From contig CM054154.1 in assembly GCA_028751875.1 (NCBI GenBank), positions 58,531,905-58,595,904 on the forward strand: DNA of 64,000 nt. The letters run 5' to 3'. Below are positions 44,205 through 55,690 of the stretch, piece by piece. Below the pieces are notes generated by a model. The model had not been told where the DNA came from. It did not search any database and saw only the letters and a program-made list of their open reading frames with translations. Position numbers and translations under genes: made by a program. The stretch is from Rapana venosa. Taxonomy: Eukaryota; Mollusca; Gastropoda; Neogastropoda; Muricidae. The first letter of the stretch is position 1. Each line of letters begins with the position of its first letter.

Positions 44205-44610
44205 ACGGCTGCTACAGCCAAGTGGTTAAGGCCATTCAACTTTAATCCCGTGGATCCATGAAGTCATGGGCTCAAATCTCGGCAGTATGTGGTGAATCCC
44301 CTAGCTCAGCTCCATGTGCAAACCTGCCATTGCCTAAATTCTCTTTGTGTGTGTGTATATATATATATATGTGTGTGTAAGTATATACGATATACATGCA
44401 GAAGACCAAATATGCATGTTAAAGATCCAACAATTCATGTCGGCTTTCAGTGAGTTATGTATGGAAACACAAACATTGCCAGCATCCATCTCCGAAGTTA
44501 CATCCCCAAACGGCTGAATGTGGCTGCCTTTGAGGTGGGCAAACGGTTGCATACGCAAATCTCACCATTGGTGAATCTTGGAGTTCTACCAAAGAAACAA
44601 ACAACAACAA
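44205..44610 (+). mobile_element. tRNA-derived SINE (family S3)
   Basis: The head has A box TACAGCCAAGTGGTTAAGG (44213 area) and B box GGGCTCAAATCTC (44268 area). The body includes GCATGTTAAAGATCCAACAA, CAGTGAGTTATGTATGGAAA, CCCCAAACGGCTGAATGTGG and CTGCCTTTGAGGTGGG, which I recognise as a common gastropod SINE body, here diverged. (TATA/TG)n at 44346-44378 is expanded inside. Confidence 0.65.
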
Positions 44611-45278
44611 AATCCTGATCCTTGTCTGCCACTACAGCCAAGTCCTTGCAAAAGTGAATCAGTCCCATCACAGCTGTCGTCCACAAGGCTGGCATTGCTC
44701 TATCCAGTTTTTATAATTGCCCCTCTCTTTCCAGGACTCTGACAGGAAGCGCTGACTGATGATTCAGAAGTTGCAACACCTTCAGGACAGCAAGCTTCCA
44801 TCACAAGTCCCCCCCTCCCCCAAAGGGCAAAAACCTCGCTCAATTCTCCCCCTGCTTCATTCAAAGTAATACAAAAGACCAAACTTGGCTTCAGAAGCAA
44901 GATGGCGATGCCAAATCGCACCTGTTAACTGTCCTACAAGATCGTGTGATGTCAGAGCTGTCTGCTATGAAAGAACACACGAGAGCTGCTCAGAAGCACA
45001 GCTACTTTGGTTTTTTCTTTCAAATTTTTTTTTGGGGGGAGGGGGAGTTTGGAGTGTGCATTTGGGGGAGTTTTCTTCTGGATTCTCTCGGTTTTCACAG
45101 CCATCTACATTCACGGAAGGGGGGGGGGGGGGAGCTGAAAGTTAGTTCTCTTGACCTGCAGGTTCGAAAACACTTCTTTTTTCCCCTGACATTTTCTGCA
45201 TGGCTAAAACAACTTTTGGTGATTATTTTTGAGTGAAAAATGTGAAAATTAAGGTTTGTTTCATAAGAAATCACATAT
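44611..45278. other. Unassigned, with G runs
   Basis: Unique sequence; G runs at 45033-45045 and 45119-45132. No gene recognised. Confidence 0.35.
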
Positions 45279-45683
45279 GTGACACTCCACCACAGAATGA
45301 GTCACAATGCATCAGAGGTTAATTTTTAGTTGTTGACATGTTATCAATCTGTAATAAAAAGCTATTCAATGCGGAAAATAGATCGAAAATTGGACCATTC
45401 TATAAAAATTATCACAAATTGAAATGAACTGCAGAATGTGACAAAATGAGAAACTGACACGTTTTGCATTGTAAACAGGTGGTCAGATAGAGGGCTTGGG
45501 TGTTTTTAACTGCCTTTTAAAACAAAACTATGCCCTGCTACTTCAGTGCAAGGCGGAATAATGGCTATAGCTTTATATTCAATCGAAATCTCAACATCGG
45601 CAACATGACCCCCACCTGCCAAAATGGCTCCTAGCAGAAAAGTGGTCAAGTGCAAAGTGACTCATTTCAAGGTGGAGCGTCAC
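45279..45683. mobile_element. Putative MITE, copy 2 (GTGAC...GTCAC ends)
   Basis: 405 bp. The left end is GTGACACTCCACCAC and the right end read inward is GTGACGCTCCACC: 12 of 13 matches. Related along its length to 43104-43522. A target duplication is not evident. Confidence 0.55.
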
Positions 45684-46224
45684 GTTTCTGCTCTACATTT
45701 ATGACAACAGCAATGTTTATGATGGAAATCATGTAGGCTCTGATAAATCTAATTTAAAATTGATAAAACTGATGTGGTAGTGCCTTCAGTTAGTGCTACG
45801 GATAATAAAATTGTTGATATGACAATGGATAGTATATATATACTTAATTTTATATAATATTTGACAAAATAAGCAAAAATAACCAATTAAAAGACAAACA
45901 CACAAAGAGAATACAACATCTAAAACAGAAAAAAACAAAACAATGCCACGACTGTTTCCATAGACATGTAACATTCTATAACAGTTGAATTTGTTAGTAA
46001 AGAAAGATGCCAATGAAACAACACATAGTAATTCATTTCCCCAGATGTTCTCAGGGCAACTGGAAGCCATCCCAGTTACACAGAAGGGTTTATTCAAACA
46101 CAAACCCTGCTGTTCACAGTGTGTAGCTTCCCTTCACACCAGCAGCAGCAGCAGCAGCAGGCTGTGTTGTGTCCTCCTGATGATGTGTTGCTGTGAATCG
46201 CTCCCATCACTGGGGCCAGTCGTG
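45684..46224. other. Unassigned, with (CAG)7
   Basis: AT-rich unique sequence, then (CAG)7 at 46141-46161 just before the 43-bp array. No gene recognised. Confidence 0.35.
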
Positions 46225-47290
46225 GCGTGTGATTCAAACAGTTTTGTGTTGCTTTCAACCAGTGATGTGGTATTCAGACCGCTGTGTTGCGTTGCTTTCA
46301 ACCAGTGATGTGGTATTCAGACCGCTGTGTTGCGTTGCTTTCAACCAGTGATGTGGTATTCAGACCGCTGTGTTGCGTTGCTTTCAACCAGTGATGTGGT
46401 ATTCAGACCGCTGTGTTGCGTTGCTTTCAACCAGTGATGTGGTATTCAGACCGCTGTGTTGCGTTGCTTTCAACCAGTGATGTGGTATCCAGACCGCTGT
46501 GTTGCGTTGCTTTCAACCAGTGATGTGGTATCCAGACCGCTGTGTTGCGTTGCTTTCAACCAGTGATGTGGTATCCAGACCGCTGTGTTGCGTTGCTTTC
46601 AACCAGTGATGTGGTATCCAGACCGCTGTGTTGCGCTGCTTTCAACCAGTGATGTGGTATTCAGACCGCTGTGTTGCGCTGCTTTCAACCAGTGATGTGG
46701 TATTCAGACCGCTGTGTTTGCGCTGCTTTCAACCAGTGATGTGGTATTCAGACCGCTGTGTTGCGCTGCTTTCAACCAGTGATGTGGTATTCAGACCGCT
46801 GTGTTGCGCTGCTTTCAACCAGTGATGTGGTATTCAGACCGCTGTTTTTGCGCTGCTTTCACAGTGATGTGGTACCAACCGCTGTGTTGCGCGCTTTCAC
46901 AGTGATGTGGTATCCAGACCGCTGTGTTGCGGTGCTTTTCAACCAGTGATGTGGTATCCGACCGCTGTGTTGCGGGTGCTTTCAACAGTGATGTGGTTCC
47001 AGACGCTGTGTTGCGGTGCTTTCAACCAGTGTGTGGTATTCAGACGCTGTGTTGCGGTGCTTTCAACCAGTGATGTGGTATTCAGACCGCTGTGTTGCGC
47101 TGCTTTCAACCAGTGATGTGGTATTCAGACCGCTGTGTTGCGCTGCTTTCAACCAGTGATGTGGTATTCAGACCGCTGTGTTGCGCTGCTTTCAACCAGT
47201 GATGTGGTATTCAGACCGCTGTGTTGCGCTGCTTTCAACCAGTGATGTGGTATTCAGACCGCTGTGTTGCGTTGCTTTCAACCCATGTGT
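46225..47290. repeat. 43-bp minisatellite
   Basis: About 25 units of GTTGCGTTGCTTTCAACCAG + TGATGTGGTATTCAGACCGC + TGT. Two diagnostic positions vary in blocks: GTTGCTT then GCTGCTT then GTTGCTT, and ATTCAG versus ATCCAG. The block at 46830-47060 has gaps. The apparent proteins are a three-frame consequence of the 43-bp period. Confidence 0.92.
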
Positions 47291-49160
47291 CGAGTGATGT
47301 GGTGGTGCCTCCAATCACTCTGCCATGACCTGCTGCATTGTTTTGTACTTTGCTGCTGCACTGCTATAACTAAAAGAGAGATGTATACTTGTATATGTCA
47401 CACTGATGTATCAGATCTATACATGATATTCCAGCTTATCTCCCTTGAATTCATGAACAATGAATTAAAACAGAAAGTGATGGTTATGCCATCCTTTGCA
47501 AACTTGGATCCCACTGTGTCTGACACAAGCTTACACTCCCCCCCCATTCCAATAACAAACAACCCTTTGCAAAGTGTACACCTTTTGATAGCTGTTAGAC
47601 TACAGGGCTGTTGGGGGTATATAGTGTTCAAAACATACACCAACAGTTTGCACTGTTTTGCCACCATTACACTGCACTGCACTCTGCAGCTGAAACAACG
47701 GTTTGGCAGGAACATTAGTGAAGCACTGTTGAAGGCTAGGGGGGAAAAGCAGGAGGCTAGGAACAGGAATCAACAGGCACAGTCACTCCCAAATAAATAC
47801 ACCCCCTGGAAGAGGGGGCCCACATGTTGTGCAACATCACATCCTCTACTACAGATGTCCTTCACAATAGCTGCCTCGGTCACGTCACACTGGACACATC
47901 CCTGAGAAGTCCATTGAATCTGGCAACTTTCCCCCTCACACCTCTTTCACAATTATGCATAAAAAGTGTTTATATGCACTCACACCTATGCATGCATTCA
48001 CACAAACATGTCTACATACACATACTCATTCCTGCATGTGACACTTAACATCTGCACATAGAATTTGTATTTCCAACAAGTAACAGCATAACAACAATAA
48101 TATCACCCAGTGCAGGCAGGAGAACGCCAGGATATTGCACACAGGTCCAGACTTGCCAACGTCTGTCCACACACACACACATCGGCACTATTATGCAAAT
48201 GACTTGTTATACCACCCCATGTTCTCTACCGCTAACAGAGAAACCCCTGTGTCCTCTCTTCCTCACACGGTGGACAGACACATCACGGCTTCACACAACT
48301 CTACCCTTCCTACCATGCCCCCCTGATCCTGCACTGTGCTGTGTCAGGGCTCATGCTGGGTTACAAGTATCACACCACTGCGGCAAGACTTTTCCCCAAC
48401 ATCTTTTCACTTATTTTTTCTAAACCCATACGTGAACAAATTTTTCCTGGTCTGCATCATCGAAGGTCTTTTTTTAAATACCCCCCCTCCCCTCCTTACC
48501 CCCCAAAGAATAATACCATTAACCAGACGAAGTGGACAGGGTGAAGGAGACAAAAAGGGGAGGGGGGGGGGGGGGAACGAGTTAATTTATTAAACCCAAG
48601 ATGGAAAGAAAACACTTTCAAGTGCAGAGCATTGAGGCTTACATGGTTGGGTTTTTGTTGTTGTGGTGTGGGGTTTTTTTTTTTGGGGGGGGAGGGGGGG
48701 GTAAACAAAGGGTGACAACAAATCTCTATGCCCCACCCCCCAAACTTGCCAGCAGTCTTATAAACTGACTCTGTGCTGAAGAGTGGCACTACTCCACAAC
48801 AGTCATCCCATGCCATAACCACTGGTTGGCTTGTTTCTACTTTGTAGAGTGACTAAAACCGATTTTCTTAGGTCTGGAAAAGGTTTTCTCCAAAAACAAA
48901 CAACCCCCCCAAAAAAACGACCCAGAACTTTTCCAGACTTCAGAGTTCTGACAACCCTGCTAGCAGCAGAGATTGTCCTCGTGCACAGGATTTCCCATGC
49001 AGCAGGGATTGTTCATGCAGCAGGATTGTTGTCATGGCAGCAGGGATTGTTGTCATGGCAGCAGAAATTGAGATTATTGCCATGGCAGCAGAAATCAGTT
49101 TTACAGCAGCAGGAATCTGTCTTTCACTGTTGTTTGCTTCTGTTCTTTCTTGGCTGCCCA
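47291..49160. other. Unassigned region
   Basis: 47264-47905 is open for 213 codons, but it starts in the minisatellite and shows no domain, so I do not call it a gene. Includes (CA)n at 48170, G runs at 48560-48575 and 48690-48702, and a short GGCAGCAGGGATTGTTGTCA-type repeat at 48990-49110. Confidence 0.4.
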
Positions 49161-49508
49161 TTTTCTGTCAGAAAAACAGCAAACCAAACATATTCAGTAA
49201 CTAGAGGATCTGTTATCATTCATTTTAACCCTTTACCACTTATTTATCATTGGCACTGTTTCAAGATTTTCCACACTTTTCTGTCAGAAAAACAGCACAG
49301 CAAACATATTCAGTAACTAGAGGATCTGTTATCATTCATTTTAACCCTTTACCACTTATTTATCATTGGCACTGTTTCAAGATTTTCCACACTTTTCTGT
49401 CAGAAAAACAGCACAGCAAACATATTCAGTAACTAGAGGATCTGTTATCATTCATTTTAACCCTTTACCACTTATTTATCATTGGCACTGTTTCAAGATT
49501 TTCCACAC
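49161..49508. repeat. 116-bp tandem repeat, three units
   Basis: Units start at 49161, 49277 and 49393 (TTTTCTGTCAGAAAAACAGC...). They are almost identical; only AAACCAAAC versus ACAGCAAAC differs in the first. Each contains TTAACCCTTTACCACTTATT. Confidence 0.92.
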
Positions 49509-51456
49509 CCGTGTCACCTTTGTGTGACATGCAACAGAGGATGCAGACAAGTGACATGGACATAAGTGTATAGCAGTAGAACCCTGAAAAAAAAAGTAGT
49601 GTAGTGTTTGTGTTTTTGGTTGTGATAACCTCCATAACTGATTCAAAACGGACATAAACAGTTCTGTATTGCATGGCTGTTTTCTTGAATGAAACTGACA
49701 TAATAGTTGAGGTGACAATGAGTACTGTGACAGTCAGTGTGACTGGATACCTTGTTCTGTGCAAGTGACAGAGATACTGAGGACATCAAACCATAAGTTT
49801 CTTCATTTTTGGCATGCTCATATCTTATCAATCGTTTGTTTGCATGCACTTGTCATCAAATGTTTGTATGTGACATAGGAAATGTCACATTTGTTGATAC
49901 CCATCACATACATCACACACAAGTGCAAAGTTCTAGTCTTAAAGAAAATCTACATTCAATTCTGCACACAGCAGTATATAACAATTACTATTTTATGCTT
50001 TAACCCTCTTGTTGTTGGATTCTACAGAGCTAAACTGCCTGTAGATTTTGAATTCTTTGCAGGTTTTCTACCTCCATCTGACTTACTTTACTCCTAAGGC
50101 AATTGTGTGTGTGCATGACAAGTTATCAAGCTGAAATTTTGTCACAAGCTAGGCATGTCTTTGTGCTTGCATTTAGGCGCAAGTTTATGTGTCTGGTCAC
50201 CAGATGTCTTGTCATTGTCACCTTATTTGTCACCAATCAAAGGTAAAAATATGATATATATGATAACACAGCAAATCCTGCATGGATTTGACAATAGCTC
50301 AAGCATATTAGTGTTGAATAAGGAAGTGATACCCATCTGATGTGTTTACCAATAGTTATGTGCAATAGTACTTCAAGGATGTGTCACACAATGCCCCCAT
50401 AACACCTGTTGTTTTATGGTATGTCTCGAGGAGACAGAAGTTTTGTTTAACTATTTTTTTCTTTTGAAAACAAGTCATATTCAATCGACATGTGACCTTT
50501 ATACTGCAGTGTACAGAAGTGTATTATTGTACATGACTGTCACACTGTCACCATTGTCACAGCACAGGTGTGACATTCGAAACACAGAACTTCTGTAACT
50601 CTACAAAATTTTAATGTTGGTAGTCTCTAAAGTAGTCATAGTGGTGGCACAGGGTCACATCACATCACAAAAAGCACAAATTATGGATGTGTGTGTGTGT
50701 GTGTGTGGGGAGGGGGTTACCCATTGCTCTCACCTGTCAAACCTTCGCAGATGGAGACTTATTTTATTTTCCTTCTTGCTATTTTCGTTATCGGCATATC
50801 TGTTCGTTTCTGCCATTGCAGTTTCAAAGCAAAAGTGTGGTAATAATGAGAAAACAGTCAAAAGGCATCACGCTTTCAGGAGTCTATGCCGCGGACCAGC
50901 CGGGAGGTCAAATTTCTCCACAGTCAGTGTATGTAGCACAGGTCAGGAATGTGCTGTGTAGCACGTTATTTTCTGGCTCACTCTTCTCCCTAACTGCAGC
51001 ATTTCCTTCCTCCTCTTCCTCGTAATCGTTTAATATCAGACTCACTTAACAATTATCGTTCAAATGTTTCTACTTCCAAGACAATAACATTCAATTTATG
51101 GTCTCGCTAATCAGATGAATCGTCTGCTACTAAAGAAAACGCCATTTTTTTCCGCCACGCTGCACCATTGAAAAGCGTTCCGGTCGCTGGCTGTTATTTC
51201 TTCCTTCCCTCCCCACTACACGCATGTTAGTGGTCTAAATTTATCACTGGCATCCTCTGACACCCTCCCTGCATCGCCCCACCAATTTTCAGACACATAG
51301 TGTGAAAACCACGAGATCTGTGTGTGATGGAAAAGTACTGGCCACGTGGGCAACACCAACTGTCGGCTGCGGTCGTATTGGAATCTAGCGGCAGCCTCCG
51401 TTACTGTCGGCTGCGGCCGGATCGGGGACGTGGATGTGGTGTGGTGTGTGGTCAAA

Positions 51457-51545
51457 GTCAAAGTCAAACTTTTATTTTCAGATGGTACATTGAATAAGCA
51501 GTGCATTTGCTTTTTTTCATCAAGCCATCTATCTAAAGAAAGAAA
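51457..51545 (-). mobile_element. LINE-like 3' tail
   Basis: AAAGTCAAACTTTTATTTTC, AGATGGTACATTGAATAAGC and AGTGCATTTGC. Same terminus as 19802 and (inverted) 22350. Confidence 0.65.
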
Positions 51546-52119
51546 AGAAAAAAAAAAAAGCGAGAAAAAAAAGATAATTTATTTATTACCATTTCTTTAA
51601 ATGCTGATACAGAAATTGAAATCAACTAAACAAGCTAAAGTCCATTTTTCTGGCAACTCGAAAAAGTTGTCATCCAAAGCAAGAGGGTGGGAAGACATTT
51701 TATGAAACAGCCACATTTCTCTTTACTCATTCTGGATGCTGATCTTCAAGGGTTGTGAAATGCATTGATCAAAAAGTTCTGGTGCCAAGGCTGGCTGCCA
51801 TTTTTCTTGAAGACAATAGTGACTGGTCCAAAAAAGAAAAATTACCCTAGAAATCAACCCAAACCACTTGTGTATGATGAACGACATTCAACCCTTTCTG
51901 TGGACCAACAATACCCTTAGCATTCATTGGGTGACCACTGAAAGAGAAAGTGAGCTGTCAATTATGATAACCTACATCATCCTGGAATATTCCAAGATCT
52001 GCCATGTGGCTTTGAAAGGTCGTCCTGGAATGTTCCAGGAACTGTGCTACAAGGGTTAAAAGGCATGAAAAAACATCAGTACCATAATAATCCACAGGGA
52101 AAATGAGATGATTTTTATT

Positions 52120-52452
52120 TATTCTTTTATATCGAGGACAATGGAATAAGCACTCATGTGCTTTTTTTACATCCAGTCCCCGTGTGTATGCGGTTTTGTC
52201 AATTTTGTCATCTGTTTCCACCGGCACACAATGGCCTACTCTTCCGAAAAGCGGAACAGGATTTAACGTGTGCGCAAGATGTTCTGCATGTGTTGAACAC
52301 GGGGCCTCGGTTTATAGTCTCATCCGAAGGACTTTGACATTTAGTTCGATTTTTAAGTCAAACTGGGAAGAAAGGGCGAGGCTGGGAATCGAACCCAGAA
52401 CCTCACGGTTCACTTGTTGGCAGGCGAACATCTTAACCATCCTGCCACCTTC
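52120..52452 (-). mobile_element. SINE (family S1) with a distinct tRNA-like head
   Basis: Near-complete copy: tail with TTCTTTTATATCGAGGACAA, standard body to CTCATCCGAAGGACTTTGAC, then a head at 52375-52452. In reverse the head reads GGTGGCAGGATGGTTAAGAT (A box) and TGGGTTCGATTCCCAGCC (B box). The head is not the one on the copy at 29610. Confidence 0.82.
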
Positions 52453-52694
52453 CTTGATTCCATGCTAAAGAAATACTCCATAGGCCTTGTAATCAGTCTA
52501 AAGCCATTTCAAGTCTGTCTACACTACAAGGAGGAAAATCACCGTAGCACTGAACAGCACCAGACATTCAGATTGCTGCAAAACAGCTTTGCTCCAGTAC
52601 AATCTATGGGTTTATGCTCACTGGGAAACAGTAAAAGATAGAAAAATAATTGATCTAGATGCCTGAATAGTCTTCCTTAGATCGAACCTTGCTC

Positions 52695-52860
52695 ACTGCC
52701 TTTTAAACCTGTTTCACCTTTCAGAAGAGTAGGCCATTATGTACCAGCAGGAACAGATGACAACACTGACATAACTGCATGCACATGGGGAATGAATGTA
52801 AAAAGCACATCAGTGCACATTCCATTATCCTCAAAATAAAAAAAATATGTGAGAAAATAA
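52695..52860 (+). mobile_element. SINE (family S1), opposite orientation, body only
   Basis: CCTTTCAGAAGAGTAGGCCA, AGCAGGAACAGATGACAAC and CACATTCCATTATCCTCAAA are the reverse complement of the S1 body. It lies about 250 bp from the copy at 52120, forming an inverted pair. Confidence 0.72.
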
Positions 52861-53136
52861 ATCAAACTGTTGCTGTTACCTAAGCATCAGCGTGACACCT
52901 ATCAGTTAGATTTTCCCTCTCTGAGAGAGAAAAAAGGATTTACTTCTAAAAGCAACAATAAAAATCAATTACATAAACGGCAGACTACAGCTTACAAACT
53001 GGAGAAATCAAATACATTTTTCAAAAGGATGTCATGTAATTTGTAAAATGATTTTCACTGGTTCTACTTGGTAGTTGACAGAAACCCGCTTCAGAATAGT
53101 TTCCCTATAAAACCGAACAAAAGGACTACATTACAT

Positions 53137-53342
53137 TCACTGCTTGTGTTCCTCACTTTTCGTTTTCCCCTTTGTCTGTTGCTTTGAGGCCGGCACAGTG
53201 TCTCCCAGAAGGGCTGCTGGAGGTGCCCCTGAACCCACAGCTGACCTATTGGCTGCTGCTGCTGCTGCTGCTCTGTTGTTCTTGGCTACTGGGAAACTCT
53301 GCTGTCCGCCTGAATCTGTCATCAATTGCTGGAGCATGGAAC
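53137..53342 (-). CDS. Last coding exon of an unidentified disordered protein
   Basis: Minus strand. The acceptor TTTTGTTGCAG precedes 53342. The exon starts with GT, completing a codon begun by the G at 56260 (phase 1), and reads SMLQQLMTDSGGQQSFPVAK, then an Ala7 run, SAVGSGAPPAALLGD, and a Lys-rich end, KGKTKSEEHKQ, with the stop at 53137-53139. The Ala run is a GCA/GCC triplet tract. No globular domain is visible. Matching phase, consensus sites and continued open frame support it as the 3' exon of the gene at 56260-56934. I do not recognise the family. Confidence 0.62.
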
Positions 53343-53703
53343 CTGCAACAAAACCCAAATTACACAAGAATGTTTTTTAATATATTACATTCAAAGCCTC
53401 TCTCTCTCTCTGTGACACTCCTGTCCTGCTGTTGTGACACTGCTCATCTGGCTGTCTTTGCCCCTGCCATGCTTCTAAAGGCTCCTTATCCTCAGGGTCA
53501 AGTCTACATGGAGACTCAATGTTGGGCCCCTGCAGGACTAGCCGGAGGGACCTAGCACTACAGTGATGCTGGGTCACATTAGTGGTGTTCAGCAGTGCCT
53601 GTGATGAGCTAATATGCAGGACACCCCCTAACAAGCCCACCCATTGATGCCAATAACATGTCAAACAGTCAGACTGAGTGAGTGAGATGCCCTCCTGGGT
53701 TAA

Positions 53704-55177
53704 CCCTTTACCATTCGCATATCTTACAGAGAAACCCTCTGTAGTATTCAAAAATTCACGCAGTTTTTTTTAAGAGAATAAGGTACCTCAAGCACACATA
53801 GTGCTGTACAGTTATTATTGTTCCAGAGCAGTCATATTTGGCCAAAGTATTCATATGATGTCATACTTTGTTCTGCACCCCATGATGTGTGTCCTACCTA
53901 CATGTGTCGTGCTGCTGTCCCCTCTTTGTCACAAATACAGGTAACATTGCAGTGACATCATGCTGTTAGTCTACAACTACATTCTAACATGCGCAATATA
54001 CGTATGCGAGTTAAAAAAATCAGTGTGGTCCTGCCTGAATGTGTCCTCCATCGCATCCACCGTCATGGTAATCCAATCGAACATTCACACTTGTCACAAA
54101 ATTACTGTCACCAAGTCTACATTTTCTGAGTGGAAAGTATTCAAACATATTGAAAACAACGTTGACTAATGCGCATATATACATTATTTACAAATATATG
54201 CTCTCGCCTACTATTTACAAAAACATTAGTGTGTCCTTCACCAATAGCCAGTTACATGGCTGTCACAATCCAGGTGTCACAGCCCAGTGTTGCATCCAGG
54301 TGTGTTTCTCAGGTGAAAATATTGATTAACTTTGAGAAATCTGGTTTTCGTCATAATATTACTGATCCATGACTCAGAAAATCTCAAATCAGTAGACCAG
54401 TAGAGAGGAAGCCTCAGCAAACGCTTGATCCCCATCATGATCAAAACTGACAGGTAAGCCCTAATTTCATCAGGTGTTGTTTCTGTCTATAATGGATCTA
54501 TGACTAAGCCTTTCACGGCGATCTTTTGCCTGGCATAATTGTTAGTTTCATCTGCTACAGTTTGAAAAAAATGTTGGGGCACAAACAAACCAAAGTAATC
54601 TAAGGGCTTGGCATTCAGTGGGAGAGTTTGTGCCGCCCAGTCGGCAGCGTGAAGTCTTGCACTGTGCCAGGCACTTGTGCGCCTCGCCACGTCGTCTGCT
54701 ACGAAGCTGACGGAATGTTATCCTCAGCAACACTTTCCGACTCGCTACCTTCTCCTATTTCATCTCCTTCTTCTACATCTACTTCAACATTGGATTCAAC
54801 ATTTTATTCTCTTTCAAACTGTTCCACTTGAGCCAAATCAGCTTCAATTTCGACATCAGTATTTTCCTACCAAATCGTATCCTCAATCTTTGCTGCCATT
54901 TTTAGCTACAAGAAAGCATGGGAAAGACAAAGCCAGTCACTGGCCAATTTCTTGTGAACGGGAGGCTGTGTAGTACTGAATTTGGTGCCCATTCCTTCCT
55001 TAGTTTATGCTGACCTCTGTGGAATGTTCATTCATAGTGTGCGTGTACTACCTAAAGCTTAATGCATGAGGGAAATTCCCCACTAGGCTGAATTGACGTC
55101 AGGCGGGTTGCGGCGGGTATAAGTATATGCGGGCAAGCGGGCAGCGGCGGGCTACAGCGGGTAAAAATGGGAAAGGG
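53704..55177 (-). mobile_element. Gutted piggyBac-type DNA transposon in the intron
   Basis: TTAA target duplications at 53700-53703 and 55178-55181. The ends are CCCTTTACCATTCGCATA on the left and CCCTTTCCCATTTTTACC read inward from the right. On the minus strand, 54487-54930 retains the N-terminal part of a piggyBac-like transposase: an acidic stretch (VEVDVEEGDEIGEGSESE) and then PLDYFGLFVPQHFFQTVADE followed by TNNYARQK, the start of the transposase domain. Stops and a frameshift interrupt it, and the catalytic Asp region is absent. The element is 1.47 kb where autonomous piggyBac elements are usually more than 2 kb. GCGGG-type subterminal repeats lie at 55100-55165. Confidence 0.8.
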
Positions 55178-55594
55178 TTAAGTGACCACAACAATGTCCC
55201 TCCAACAACCTCCCATGACTTTCTGACCATTACGGCTGTGACATGAACTCACCACAGACCCAGAAGTGTTTGGCACACTAAAACTAAGGCATACCTGCCT
55301 ACCCCTCAAAATGCTCTTTTTCCATTCTAAAAAACACATTTTTAGTAGCTTTGGGACTTCTATCTGTAGTTTTTAACTTGTGTTAATACTTTTTTCCCCT
55401 TTTGTTTGTTTGTTTTGTTTTCTTTGTTTGCTTACTGGTTGAGAAAATATATCCCTCCAATTTTTTTTTTAAAGAGTACATGCACGTGCGTGCGCGCACA
55501 CACACACAGAAGCACACAATGAGGTGGTTTTCTTGTAAAAATTTTTTTTTTTACAAAACTAATCATCATCATTTTAAAAATTCTTAAAAAAAAA

Positions 55595-55690
55595 ACTCTT
55601 TTATATTGAGGATAATGGAATAAGCACTTATTGCTTTTTTTACATCCAGTTCCTGTGTGTATGCCGTTTTGTAAATTATGTCATCTGGGG
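55595..55690 (-). mobile_element. SINE (family S1), 3' tail only
   Basis: TCTTTTATATTGAGGATAAT, CATCCAGTTCCTGTGTGTAT and GCCGTTTTGTAAATTATGTC. Confidence 0.68.

Larger units (their letters stand above)
49509..53136. other. Mostly unassigned; downstream of the - strand gene
   Basis: 49520-50600 is notably rich in GTGAC/GTCAC words. 50003-52059 may be a decayed TTAA element (see findings). 51040-51440 is CpG-richer than its surroundings. 51457-51540 is a LINE-like 3' tail, and SINE copies lie at 52120-52452 and 52695-52860. No exon could be supported. Confidence 0.4.

Noticed and set aside
46628..47905. ORFs from the 43-bp array and the 213-codon ORF at 47264
   Set aside because: The first are repeat frames; the second starts in the repeat and has no recognisable motif or coding texture.
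50614..51025. Possible exon in a GC-richer stretch (112 codons)
   Set aside because: Begins in a (GT)n run, two frames are equally open, and no domain or splice pair could be supported.
52375..52452. Candidate tRNA gene (A and B boxes present)
   Set aside because: Continuous with the S1 SINE body and lacking a clean cloverleaf acceptor stem by eye; better explained as a SINE head. The same holds at 24963, 29890 and 44213.
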